DNA from: JANNRW01 sp031401815
GTDB taxonomy: Bacteria > Desulfobacterota > Desulfuromonadia > Geobacterales > DSM-12255
Direction of reading: 5' to 3'
DNA: 22,065 bases
Assembly (NCBI GenBank): GCA_031401815.1
Contig: JANNRW010000018.1
Location: 1 to 22,065 of the forward strand
Shown here: in pieces, positions 1 to 7,367 of the stretch
Layout: every line of letters starts with the position of its first letter
Numbering within the stretch: position 1 is the first letter of the stretch
The notes under the pieces: generated by a model
What the model was told of the DNA's origin: nothing
The model's input: the letters and a program-made list of their open reading frames with translations, nothing else
The model's database searches: none
Program-made: the position numbers and the translations under genes

Positions 1-846
1 CCCTGTGGCAATACGCTCAGGATAAGAGAGCGCATAGGAGATAGGTGCCTTCATGTCAGGTGTGCCAAGTTGCGCAATCACAGAGCCGTCAACATACTCG
101 ACCATTGAATGGATAATACTCTGCGGGTGAATATTCACCGCTATCTTTTCAGGAGCGATATTGAACAGCCAACGCGCTTCAATAACCTCCAGCCCCTTGT
201 TCATCATGGTGGCCGAATCTATGGATATTTTTCTCCCCATGCGCCAGTTCGGATGATTCAGAGCATCCTCGACCGAAACATTTTCCAGCATCTCCCGGGG
301 AGTATCAAGAAAAGGGCCTCCGGAAGCCGTAAGAATAATTCTGGCAATATCCCTGCTGCGATGCCCCTCAAGAGACTGGAAAACTGCGCTGTGCTCGCTA
401 TCCACCGGGTAGAGTTTTACTCCGTGCTGCTCTATCAGCTCCATGAACAGATGGCCGGCAGTTACCAGAATCTCCTTGTTTGCCAGCGCAATATCCTTGC
501 CAGCCTTAATGGCTGCCGCAACAGGCAAAAGCCCTGCCGCACCGACTATGGCTGCTACAACCATCCTGGACTCTGGTATTGTAGCAGCGGCATTCAGCCC
601 CTCTGCCCCGAACATGATTTCAGGGGGCTGCTTCATCTTCAGCATCCCGGAAAGTTTTTTTGCAAGCTCTTCATCACGCACAACAGCAAGGGGGGGGGAA
701 AACCGCTCTATCTGTCTTGCAAAAAGCTCCAGGTTCCTGCCGGCAGTAAGCGCTGCAACCCTGAATTTATCGGGGTGAGCAGCCACTATCTCCAGAGTGC
801 TGACCCCTATGGAGCCTGTAGATCCCAGAATGGTAAGGATTTTCAT
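1..846 (-). CDS. dxr: 1-deoxy-D-xylulose 5-phosphate reductoisomerase (3'-truncated by window edge)
   Basis: This enzyme converts 1-deoxy-D-xylulose 5-phosphate to 2-C-methyl-D-erythritol 4-phosphate with NADPH and a divalent metal, the first committed step of the MEP isoprenoid pathway in the cytosol. I translated 282 codons from an ATG at 846 to base 1 without a stop. The family is usually near 390 residues, so about 100 C-terminal residues lie outside. Visible motifs are the NADPH-binding GSTGSIG at 8-14, LANKE at 121-125, PVDSEHSA at 147-154 (metal ligands D149 and E151), ASGGPF at 174-179, HPNW at 198-201 and MMNKGLEVIEA at 214-224 with the third metal ligand E220. An AGGA lies upstream of the start. 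It follows cdsA by 33 bp and is probably co-transcribed with uppS-cdsA. A nine-C run (690-698) sits inside the reading frame near codon 50. Identity is near certain. Confidence 0.97.
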   Translation of the reverse strand, partial: MKILTILGSTGSIGVSTLEIVAAHPDKFRVAALTAGRNLELFARQIERFSPPLAVVRDEELAKKLSGMLKMKQPPEIMFGAEGLNAAATIPESRMVVAAIVGAAGLLPVAAAIKAGKDIALANKEILVTAGHLFMELIEQHGVKLYPVDSEHSAVFQSLEGHRSRDIARIILTASGGPFLDTPREMLENVSVEDALNHPNWRMGRKISIDSATMMNKGLEVIEARWLFNIAPEKIAVNIHPQSIIHSMVEYVDGSVIAQLGTPDMKAPISYALSYPERIATG

Positions 847-879
847 AAAAATTCCTGATCAGGGTGAAATACCCCCATG

Positions 880-1683
880 CTACAGAAGCATTGAGAAAAA
901 CCAGATTACCGGCGCAGCAAACAGAATACTGTCGAGTCGATCAAGTATCCCGCCATGACCCGGAATCATGACCCCTGAATCTTTTACACCACAACTTCTC
1001 TTTAAAAGTGATTCGAAGAGATCCCCGAGTTGACCTGCAATGCCGACAGCAATCGCAGTAAAAACAGCAAGAACTACCCCTATTTCCGGGAAAAAGAGCG
1101 CTTTTGCCACAAGAGTTCCGATCAGACTCCCCAGAAGGCCGCTCACCGCCCCCTCAACACTCTTGTTCGGGCTGACAGCCGGATAGAGTTTATGCCCGCC
1201 AAAGCGGCAACCGAGGTAGTAGGCGGCGCTATCCCCGGACATGACAATGAACATGAGCAGAAATATCCATTTGACACCATGATCCCCGATCCGCAAAAGG
1301 GAGAGATAGCCGAGCAGCAAAGGGACATAGAGTATTCCAAAGGCAAGCATGCCGACTTCTGCAGCCACCCGGTTGAGCTCATTGAACCTGAAAAGAAAAA
1401 TGATTGATATGGAGAGCAGGAGTATCGTCAGAAGGACAACGAGATACTGCCAGGAACGGATCAGGAAGAGGTACGGAATCAGAGCGCCAAAAAGCGCCGT
1501 TATCACACCGGCTACCGGCCTCTCCCTGAGAGTCATCCGGCAGTACTCAAAAAGCCCGGCAAAAGCAAGGAAGGAGACAAGGAGTGAAAACTGGAAAGCA
1601 CTCCCCTTTAGAGTCAACAGGATCAGGAGCGGCAACAAAATACCGGCGGTAATTAAACGTTTGATAGGAAAATCCCTCCGCAT
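880..1683 (-). CDS. cdsA: Phosphatidate cytidylyltransferase (CDP-diglyceride synthase)
   Basis: This integral inner-membrane enzyme makes CDP-diacylglycerol from CTP and phosphatidate, the precursor of bacterial phospholipids. The 267-residue protein is almost entirely hydrophobic, with about seven or eight predicted membrane segments. Its C-terminus carries the full CDS signature at about 225-251: SLLKR, then VKDSG, then PGHGGILDRLD, with the expected spacing and the metal-binding acidic residues. Length matches the family. The start chosen is ATG at 1683. An AGAAGG lies directly against that codon, which is an unusually short spacing, but no better in-frame start is visible. The gene begins 28 bp after uppS and is followed 33 bp later by dxr, the common uppS-cdsA-dxr order. 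Confidence 0.97.
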   Translation of the reverse strand: MRRDFPIKRLITAGILLPLLILLTLKGSAFQFSLLVSFLAFAGLFEYCRMTLRERPVAGVITALFGALIPYLFLIRSWQYLVVLLTILLLSISIIFLFRFNELNRVAAEVGMLAFGILYVPLLLGYLSLLRIGDHGVKWIFLLMFIVMSGDSAAYYLGCRFGGHKLYPAVSPNKSVEGAVSGLLGSLIGTLVAKALFFPEIGVVLAVFTAIAVGIAGQLGDLFESLLKRSCGVKDSGVMIPGHGGILDRLDSILFAAPVIWFFSMLL

Positions 1684-1711
1684 CCTTCTGGATAGCTGGC
1701 GTACGGCGATA

Positions 1712-2467
1712 TCAGGAAAACTCGCCGGATCTGATCTGTTCTCCGGTCAGGCCAAAACGCCTCTCCCTCTGCTGGTAGTCAGACAGTGCGAGGTGCAGCT
1801 CATCCTTGCTGAAATCAGGCCAGTTTATGTCAGTGAAATAGAGCTCGGTGTATGCCAGTTGCCAGAGGAGAAAATTACTTATCCTCATCTCGCCGCTGGT
1901 TCTTATCAAAAGGTCGGGATCAGGCAGAGAAGCAGTATAAAGGTATCTGGAAAAAGATGCTTCCGAAACCTCTGCATCACTGATCTCCCCTTTCGCAATA
2001 TCCATGGCAAGTTTTCTTGAAGCCTGAATCAACTCCTGCCTTGCGCCATAAGAGAGTGCAAGTGTGAGTGTCATGCCACTGTTTGCAGAAGTAAGCGCCA
2101 TGGCTTCATCAAGGGAGCTACGGACATCTTCCGGCAGCTCGCTTCTGTTTCCTATGACATTGAAACAGATATTGTTGCGCATCATTCTGGGGACTTCCTG
2201 CCGGATATACTTTTTAAGCAGATTCATCAGCGAGCGAACTTCTGTTTTCGGACGCGACCAGTTCTCTGCTGAAAATGCAAAAAGGGTAAGATAACGGATA
2301 CCGAGCTGGGAACAGGCTTCAACGATTGTCCGGACAGTCTGGACACCTCTGCGGTGCCCCATGATCCGTGGAAGCATGCGGGCTTTCGCCCATCTGCCGT
2401 TACCGTCCATAATGATAGCCAGATGGTGGGGCAGACTGGCGGTGTCAACTGCTGAAGGATGAGTCAT
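1712..2467 (-). CDS. uppS: Undecaprenyl diphosphate synthase (cis-prenyltransferase)
   Basis: The enzyme adds eight isopentenyl units in cis to farnesyl diphosphate to make undecaprenyl diphosphate, the lipid carrier for peptidoglycan and O-antigen precursors. The 251-residue length is typical. The active-site motif IMDGNGRWA lies at 19-27 with catalytic D21, followed by GHRRG, FAFSAENWSRP, the LLIRTSGEMRISNFLLWQ stretch and TELYFTDINWPDF, which together form the family signature. It is preceded by an intrinsic terminator 40 bp upstream, so it probably starts its own transcript or depends on read-through. No strong Shine-Dalgarno is visible before the ATG. A six-codon ORF (ATGGATACGAAAGCCTTATGA) ends in a stop overlapping the uppS start codon. 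Confidence 0.97.
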   Translation of the reverse strand: MTHPSAVDTASLPHHLAIIMDGNGRWAKARMLPRIMGHRRGVQTVRTIVEACSQLGIRYLTLFAFSAENWSRPKTEVRSLMNLLKKYIRQEVPRMMRNNICFNVIGNRSELPEDVRSSLDEAMALTSANSGMTLTLALSYGARQELIQASRKLAMDIAKGEISDAEVSEASFSRYLYTASLPDPDLLIRTSGEMRISNFLLWQLAYTELYFTDINWPDFSKDELHLALSDYQQRERRFGLTGEQIRSGEFS

Positions 2468-2503
2468 AAGGCTTTCGTATCCATAAAATATGTATTCAGA
2501 AAC

Positions 2504-2527
2504 AAAAAACCCCCGCTGTAACGGGGG
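2504..2527 (-). terminator. Intrinsic terminator between frr and uppS
   Basis: Read on the minus strand this is CCCCCG, loop TTACAG, CGGGGG, then six T. It is a 6-bp all-GC stem directly followed by a U-tract, 70 bp past the frr stop codon and 37 bp before the uppS start. Arms lie at 2510-2515 and 2522-2527. It separates pyrH-frr from uppS-cdsA-dxr. Confidence 0.85.
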
Positions 2528-2596
2528 AGCTCATTTAATCATATACAGAACTAAACAGGCAAGTAAAAACCCGAATGGAGAAACTGCCTTGCCTTC

Positions 2597-3157
2597 CTAG
2601 ACCTCCATTACCTCTTTCTCTTTATGAGCAAGCACCTCATCTACCTTGGCGACATGCTTGTCAGTCACATCCTGAACCTCTTTTTCGCTCTTTTTCAGCT
2701 CATCTTCGGTAATTTTCTTGTCCTTCTCAAGTTTTTTCAGTTTGTCAATTGCATCACGGCGGATGTTGCGCAGAGCTATACGGTCATCTTCTGCCTTCTT
2801 TTTCAGATCCTTGACAATATCCTTGCGACGCTCTTCCGTAAGAGCAGGGAGATTCAGGCGGATAAGCCTGCCATCGTTTGAGGGGGTGAGGCCAATATTT
2901 GCGTTAAGGATCGCCTTTTCTATAATCGGTATCAACTTTGGCTCCCAGGGTGAAATGGTTATGGTGCGAGCCTCGGGCACAGCCAGTGTGGCGACTGCAC
3001 TTAAAGGTGAAAGGTTACCGTAATAGTCGATCTTGATATCTTCCAGAAGCCCGGTGCTTGCCCTGCCGGTGCGGATTTTCGAGTACTCACGGCGCAAGGT
3101 ATCTATGGTTTTCACCATATGCTCTTTCATGTCGCTAATAATCAGATCTTTCGTCAT
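2597..3157 (-). CDS. frr: Ribosome recycling factor
   Basis: With EF-G, this cytosolic protein splits post-termination ribosomes. The 186-residue product matches the usual 185. Family hallmarks are the RTGRAS segment at 29-34, the EARTITISPWEP segment, NANIGLTPSNDGR, then RLNLPALTEERRK and a long charged helical C-terminal half. Together these give the two-domain tRNA-mimic architecture. The start ATG at 3157 overlaps the pyrH stop codon as ATGA, which implies translational coupling, and a GGGGAAGGA Shine-Dalgarno lies just upstream inside pyrH. Transcription likely stops at the hairpin 70 bp downstream. Confidence 0.98.
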   Translation of the reverse strand: MTKDLIISDMKEHMVKTIDTLRREYSKIRTGRASTGLLEDIKIDYYGNLSPLSAVATLAVPEARTITISPWEPKLIPIIEKAILNANIGLTPSNDGRLIRLNLPALTEERRKDIVKDLKKKAEDDRIALRNIRRDAIDKLKKLEKDKKITEDELKKSEKEVQDVTDKHVAKVDEVLAHKEKEVMEV

Positions 3158-3879
3158 AATCCTTCCCCTTTCACTATAGTTCCGATCTCTTCACCAAGTA
3201 CCACTCTCTTGATATTTCCGGCAACACTAACATCAAAAACAATTATCGGCAGATTATTATCCATGCAGAGTGAAGTAGCTGTTGCATCCATCACTGCAAG
3301 CCCTTTTTTCAGCACCTCGATATAACTGAGTGTTTTGAACTTGACTGCATCAGGAACCTTGTTGGGGTCGGCTGAATAGACGCCGTCAACCTTGGTCCCT
3401 TTCAGGATGACCTCTGCACCTATCTCCATGGCTCTAAGACTTGCGGCAGTATCTGTAGTAAAGTACGGGTTACCTGTCCCTGCTCCGAAAATGACCACCC
3501 GCCCCTTTTCAAGATGGCGTATCGCCTTGCGCCTGATATACGGTTCAGCAACTGCCTGCATCTCTATGGCGGACTGGACACGGGTGAAAACCCCGATCTG
3601 CTCAAGCGCATCCTGCATTGCAAGAGCATTGATCATGGTGGCCAGCATCCCCATATAGTCCGCGCTCGCCCTGTCCATCCCCTTTGAGGAGGCTGCAAGC
3701 CCGCGAAAGATGTTGCCGCCGCCGATAACCAGCGCAAGCTCAACTCCACAGGCAACAACATCTTTTATCTCCAGAGCGATCGACGTAATGACAGCAGGCT
3801 CAATGCCATAACCCTGCGCACCGCCGAGCACCTCCCCGGAAAGTTTTAACAGGACTCTTTTATAATGAAGCTGCTCCAT
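3154..3879 (-). CDS. pyrH: Uridylate kinase (UMP kinase)
   Basis: This hexameric amino-acid-kinase-fold enzyme phosphorylates UMP to UDP in pyrimidine nucleotide synthesis. The 241-residue protein has KLSGEVLGG at 12-20 (phosphate loop), VIGGGNIFRG at 51-60, YMGMLATMINALAMQDALE around 75-93, FGAGTGNPYFTTDTAA at 131-146 and KGTKVDGVYSADP at 160-172. The frame is open for 51 further codons upstream to 4032, but that extension is made of the tandem repeats. The ATG at 3879 has a GGAG seven bases upstream and gives the usual family length, so I start there. It overlaps frr by 4 bp. The upstream leader is repetitive and shows no clear promoter. Confidence 0.97.
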   Translation of the reverse strand: MEQLHYKRVLLKLSGEVLGGAQGYGIEPAVITSIALEIKDVVACGVELALVIGGGNIFRGLAASSKGMDRASADYMGMLATMINALAMQDALEQIGVFTRVQSAIEMQAVAEPYIRRKAIRHLEKGRVVIFGAGTGNPYFTTDTAASLRAMEIGAEVILKGTKVDGVYSADPNKVPDAVKFKTLSYIEVLKKGLAVMDATATSLCMDNNLPIIVFDVSVAGNIKRVVLGEEIGTIVKGEGL

Positions 3880-3900
3880 ATTGACTCCGGTAGAAGTACA

Positions 3901-3960
3901 GGTTAAGGTAAAGGTAAAGATAGAGGTAAAGGTAGAGGTAGAGGTAGAGGTAAAGGTTAA
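3901..3960. repeat. 6-bp tandem array, 10 units (GGTAAA/GGTAGA)
   Basis: The plus strand reads as exactly ten consecutive 6-mers of the form GGTAAA, GGTAGA, GGTTAA or GATAGA. It lies 22 bp upstream of the pyrH start codon and would be in the 5' leader of pyrH mRNA as a CU-rich repeat. It is non-coding in my interpretation. Confidence 0.9.
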
Positions 3961-3970
3961 GACTTTCAGT

Positions 3971-4024
3971 CTTCCGACCTTCCAACCCTCCGACCCTCCG
4001 ACCTTCCGACCCTCCAGCCTTCCG
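3971..4024. repeat. 8-bp tandem array, about 6.75 units (CTTCCGAC/CCTCCGAC)
   Basis: The plus strand gives cttccgac, cttccaac, cctccgac, cctccgac, cttccgac, cctccagc and cttccg in register. It is separated from the 6-bp array by 10 bp and from the tsf terminator by about 8 bp. Units differ at one or two positions, as in decaying microsatellites. Confidence 0.9.
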
Positions 4025-4031
4025 TTATTCA

Positions 4032-4066
4032 TAAAAAAAAGGCCGCCCCGTAAAGGTCGGCCTTTT
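4032..4066 (-). terminator. Intrinsic terminator of rpsB-tsf
   Basis: On the minus strand AAAAGGCCG and CGGCCTTTT form a 9-bp stem around a 12-base loop, and the T-tract continues to eight T. Arms lie at 4037-4045 and 4058-4066. It begins 6 bp after the tsf stop codon, so it closes the rpsB-tsf transcript. Confidence 0.9.
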
Positions 4067-4072
4067 CAAATG

Positions 4073-4969
4073 TCAGTTACCAACTGCGGCGGCAACCTCG
4101 GCCGCAAAGTCCGACTCTTTCTTTTCAAGCCCTTCGCCAAGGACGAATCTGGCGAAACGGTTCACCGTCACATCTGCGCCAGCAGCTTTGAGAATCTGCT
4201 GGATTGTCTTGTCCGGGTCTTTTACAAAGTGCTGCTCCAGAAGGCATACCTCGCCGTAAAACTTGCCGATCTGCCCTTCGATAATCTTCTCGATAATGTT
4301 GTCCGGCTTGCCGGTCTCTTTCGCCTTGGCGCGATAAATATCCTTCTCGCGCTCAAGAACGTCTGCTGAGACTTCATCGCGCCTTGTAAACTGCGGGGCG
4401 GCAGCAGCAACATGCATGGCAACATCCTTTACAAGCGCAGAGAGATCACCACTACCTGAAAGATCGACGAGAACACCAATCTTGCCCCCTGCATGAATGT
4501 ACGAACCTACTGTACCGGTTGACTCGAAACGGGCAAAACGGCGGATCTGAAGGTTTTCACCGATTACTGAGATTGCTTCATTCAGGGTAGTCTCTACTGT
4601 CTTGGCCTGATCCTTGACAGAATTCTGGGCAAAAAGAGCAGCAATATCTGCCGGAGAAGTGGCCAGCACCTGTGCGGCAACATCAGCTACAAAAGCCTGG
4701 AACTTTTCGTTTTTTGCCACAAAATCTGTTTCACTGTTGACCTCTACAAGAGCACCGCTCTTGCCGTCAGCTGCTATAAGCGCAGCAACAAGCCCTTCGG
4801 TTGCGGCTCTGCCAGCTTTTTTCGCTGCAGCTGCCAGCCCTTTTGTACGGAGAAAATCCACTGCCTTCTGCATGTCACCGCTGGTCTCTTCCAGCGCCTT
4901 CTTGCAATCAAGCATACCTGCGCCGGTAGATTTGCGCAGTTCATTAACCTGTGCTGCTGTAATACTCAC
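4073..4969 (-). CDS. tsf: Translation elongation factor Ts
   Basis: EF-Ts is the guanine-nucleotide exchange factor for EF-Tu. The 298-residue product has the N-terminal UBA-like domain with signature LRKSTGAGMLDCKKAL at 11-26, and the second signature EVNSETDFVA at 76-85, whose TDFV contacts EF-Tu. Two core subdomains follow. The start codon is GTG at 4969, preceded by a strong AGGAGG, and gives the canonical MSITAAQVNELR N-terminus. It lies 48 bp after rpsB. A short acidic, Ala-rich tail follows the conserved core. An intrinsic terminator begins directly after the stop. Confidence 0.98.
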   Translation of the reverse strand: MSITAAQVNELRKSTGAGMLDCKKALEETSGDMQKAVDFLRTKGLAAAAKKAGRAATEGLVAALIAADGKSGALVEVNSETDFVAKNEKFQAFVADVAAQVLATSPADIAALFAQNSVKDQAKTVETTLNEAISVIGENLQIRRFARFESTGTVGSYIHAGGKIGVLVDLSGSGDLSALVKDVAMHVAAAAPQFTRRDEVSADVLEREKDIYRAKAKETGKPDNIIEKIIEGQIGKFYGEVCLLEQHFVKDPDKTIQQILKAAGADVTVNRFARFVLGEGLEKKESDFAAEVAAAVGN

Positions 4970-5017
4970 CTTATCCTCCTACAGAGCGCTGCATGGCAGC
5001 AACTCCTGTTTTATATT

Positions 5018-5797
5018 TTATTCTTCCGGCTCTTCTTCAACAGAGGCTGCTTCAACCTCTTCTTCAACAACATCAGCAACATCCGCTTCATCGAATTTCT
5101 GGAGACGTTGGTCGCGGGTCTCGCGCCCTTCAATAATCGCATCGGCAATCTTGCTGGCCAGAAGACGGATGGCGCGGATCGCATCATCATTGCCCGGAAT
5201 AACGTAATCAATCTTGTCAGGATCGCAGTTCGTATCAACTATGGCAACTATCGGGATCCCGAGTTTATTTGCTTCACATACAGCTATATCTTCATTTTGC
5301 GGATCGACCACAAACAGCACGCCGGGCAGCTTCCCCATCCCCTTGATACCGCCGAGATTCTTTTCGAGCTTCTCCCTGTCCTTTTCAAGCTGAAGACGCT
5401 CTTTTTTCTTGTATGCGTCAACAGTGCCGTCTGCAAACATTGCGTCAAGCTTTTTGAGCCGCTCGATGCTCTGCTTCACAGTTGAAAAGTTGGTCAACAT
5501 ACCGCCGAGCCAGCGCTGATTGACATAGTACATGCCGCAGCGTTCGGCCTCTTCAGCCACCGAATCCTGCCCCTGCTTCTTTGTCCCGACAAAGAGGAAT
5601 GTTTCGCCGTTTCTGGCTGCTTCTGTCACGAAATTATAGGCGTTTTTGAACAGACGAACGGTTTTCTGCAGATCTATGATGTAGATCCCGTTTCTAGCCC
5701 CGAAAATATACGGCTTCATCTTCGGGTTCCAGCGTTTAGTCTGATGACCGAAGTGAACACCGGCCTCCAGAAGCTCCTTCATGGTAATACTGGACAT
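5018..5797 (-). CDS. rpsB: 30S ribosomal protein S2
   Basis: S2 is a late-assembling protein of the small ribosomal subunit. The 259-residue protein carries MKELLEAGVHFGHQTKRWNP at 6-25, the FVGTKKQGQ segment, YVNQRWLGGMLTNF, the central coiled-coil region and VVDPQNEDIAVCEANKLGIP. The C-terminal acidic tail (EEEVEAASVEEEPEE) is a common lineage extension. The frame stays open upstream to 5989, but AAGGAG sits six bases before the ATG at 5797, and translation from there starts at the family's conserved N-terminus. A probable promoter lies about 115 bp upstream, leaving a ~105-nt leader that could hold S2-responsive structure. It forms an operon with tsf. Confidence 0.98.
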   Translation of the reverse strand: MSSITMKELLEAGVHFGHQTKRWNPKMKPYIFGARNGIYIIDLQKTVRLFKNAYNFVTEAARNGETFLFVGTKKQGQDSVAEEAERCGMYYVNQRWLGGMLTNFSTVKQSIERLKKLDAMFADGTVDAYKKKERLQLEKDREKLEKNLGGIKGMGKLPGVLFVVDPQNEDIAVCEANKLGIPIVAIVDTNCDPDKIDYVIPGNDDAIRAIRLLASKIADAIIEGRETRDQRLQKFDEADVADVVEEEVEAASVEEEPEE

Positions 5798-5910
5798 TGA
5801 CATCTCCTTGCTTTTTTGGTTTTTTCCTCCGCTTCCCCAAAACTCCGGGATCCCCGACGGGGACACCACCCGAAGTCGACGGTCGGCGTGTGAAATTGAT
5901 GTAGCGGATT

Positions 5911-5939
5911 TATATAGCACAGAGTTACAGTCCAGGCAA
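5911..5939 (-). promoter_or_regulatory. Probable sigma-70 promoter of rpsB-tsf
   Basis: On the minus strand TTGCCT (plus 5934-5939) and TATATA (plus 5911-5916) are separated by exactly 17 bp. Each hexamer matches consensus at four of six positions, and the -10 can shift by two bases to TATAAA. Predicted transcription start is near 5903. Confidence 0.55.
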
Positions 5940-5993
5940 GGGAAAAGAGTGCATTGCAGTTGCCAGGCAATACCATTTCTAAGCAACAAACAT

Positions 5994-6095
5994 CCCTCCC
6001 CCCTGGCGGGGGAGGGTCAGGGGGGGGGATGTGCCACGATATCTGCCGGATGCAACTTCACCCACCCCCAGGCCCCCTCCCGTCAAGGGAGGGGG
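5994..6095. repeat. Paired inverted REP/BIME-like hairpins
   Basis: Two perfect 9-bp GC-rich hairpins bracket about 56 bp. The first has arms CCCTCCCCC (5994-6002) and GGGGGAGGG (6008-6016). The second has CCCCCTCCC (6073-6081) and GGGAGGGGG (6087-6095). The flanking tracts (G-rich after hairpin 1, C-rich before hairpin 2) are also roughly complementary, so the whole segment can fold as one imperfect inverted repeat. This is the layout of a bacterial interspersed mosaic element. It sits in the divergent rpsB/lptF intergenic region, which holds no gene from 5798 to 6187. Confidence 0.75.
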
Positions 6096-6187
6096 AATTG
6101 TTCAGATTGTAACTATGAGTGTAAGTAGATAACCACATCGGGTATTAATCGCCTCTCCTCCTGCTGGTTTACTTCCACAAGCGTCTC

Positions 6188-7366
6188 ATGTATTATGCCG
6201 ACATGCCTTTGATCCTCTATCGTTATCTAGCAAAAGAGATTCTCGCCCCCTTTCTCCTTGGCCTTGTTGTCTTCACCTCAACCCTGTTGATGGGGCGAAT
6301 GCTCAAGCTGGCAGAAATGGTTGTCAGTAACGGCGTCCCTCTCACAGACATACTCCTGCTTATTTTCTACCTTCTCCCGTACTTTGCCATTATCACCATA
6401 CCGATGTCGCTCCTGCTCGCTGTTATGCTGGCCTTCAGCAGACTTTCGTCAGACAGCGAAATTGTGGCTCTAAAGGCAAGCGGCATAAGCATCTACAGAC
6501 TCCTTCCGCCGATACTGTCAGTTGCCGCACTTGCCTTTCTGATGTCGGCATTTGTCTCTGTTTACGCGCTGCCGAAAGGGAATGTAGCCTTTAAAAAACT
6601 GCTTTATCAAGTCTTGCAGGGACGGATGAACCTCAATCTCAAGGAGCAGGTCTTTAACGACGCAATCCCCGGCCTTGTAATATACGTTGACCGGAGTTCA
6701 AAAGAGGGTCAACTTTCCGGAATCCTCATTCAGGACGAACGTAACCCCAAAGATACTTCCACTATCTTTGCAAGCACCGGGCAGTTGAGCAGCGATGAAG
6801 AGAGAAGACAGATTCATCTGCAACTGACCAACGGGAGCATCCATCAGAGTCGGCCCCAGGGGGTCTATCGCCGCCTTGATTTTCAGCAGTATGAGCTCAA
6901 ACTGGATCTTTCAAAGGCAGCCCGGGAGATCGAAAAAAACGAAGTGGACATGACCCTTCAGGAGCTTCGCGAAAACCTCAAAAAAGGGGGCTTTACAAAA
7001 AAACTCGGGCTGGATATGGAGCTTGAGATTCACCGGCGCTTCGCTCTCCCGTTTGCCTGCTTCATATTTGCAATAGTCGCCATGCCGCTCGGAATCCAGA
7101 ACCGGCGTTCAGGTAAGGCCGCCGGCTTCACCCTCAGCATAGCCACAATCATTGTCTACTACATTTTCCACTCCACCGGCAGAACACTTGGGGAGAGAGA
7201 GCTTCTTCAACCTGCGCTCGCAATCTGGCTCCCCAATATTATTTTTCTGGCAGGGGGAATTCTCCTCTTCCGGCAAGCAGCTCTAGAGCGCCCGTTTACC
7301 CTTTTTGACCAGCTGGCCAGCCTGTTTGCAAAGCTGATGAACGTATTCAGAAAAGGAGCCGACTAA
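6188..7366 (+). CDS. lptF: LPS export ABC transporter permease LptF
   Basis: LptF is one of two inner-membrane permeases of the LptB2FGC machine that extracts lipopolysaccharide and passes it to the periplasmic bridge. The 392-residue protein has the YjgP/YjgQ architecture: three N-terminal membrane helices (about 15-35, 55-80, 104-127), a large periplasmic beta-jellyroll domain, and three C-terminal helices (about 280-375). The conserved segment IPMSLLLAVMLAFSRLSSDS followed by EIVALKASGIS (71-101) is diagnostic. No clear Shine-Dalgarno precedes the ATG at 6188, and the methionine five codons later (6203) gives an equally plausible N-terminus. One base separates it from lptG. F is assigned because it is the first gene of the pair and has a conserved LPLILYRY-like start; F/G naming is less certain than the family. 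Confidence 0.92.
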   Translation: MYYADMPLILYRYLAKEILAPFLLGLVVFTSTLLMGRMLKLAEMVVSNGVPLTDILLLIFYLLPYFAIITIPMSLLLAVMLAFSRLSSDSEIVALKASGISIYRLLPPILSVAALAFLMSAFVSVYALPKGNVAFKKLLYQVLQGRMNLNLKEQVFNDAIPGLVIYVDRSSKEGQLSGILIQDERNPKDTSTIFASTGQLSSDEERRQIHLQLTNGSIHQSRPQGVYRRLDFQQYELKLDLSKAAREIEKNEVDMTLQELRENLKKGGFTKKLGLDMELEIHRRFALPFACFIFAIVAMPLGIQNRRSGKAAGFTLSIATIIVYYIFHSTGRTLGERELLQPALAIWLPNIIFLAGGILLFRQAALERPFTLFDQLASLFAKLMNVFRKGAD

Positions 7367-7367
7367 A

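Noticed and set aside
109..858. Long plus-strand ORF of 249 codons
   Set aside because: It is antisense to dxr, whose translation shows all family motifs, and its own product has no recognisable domain.
1349..2020. Plus-strand ORF of 223 codons
   Set aside because: It lies antisense across cdsA and uppS, both of which carry complete signatures.
3880..4032. 51-residue N-terminal extension of pyrH
   Set aside because: It is a translation of the two microsatellites plus terminator flank, lacks a ribosome binding site, and makes UMP kinase too long. The ATG at 3879 has GGAG and the canonical N-terminus.
4614..5207. Plus-strand ORF of 197 codons
   Set aside because: It is antisense to tsf and rpsB, both unmistakable, and is Ala/Ser-rich noise.
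5798..5989. 64-residue N-terminal extension of rpsB
   Set aside because: It runs through the predicted promoter and leader, while AAGGAG sits properly before ATG 5797.
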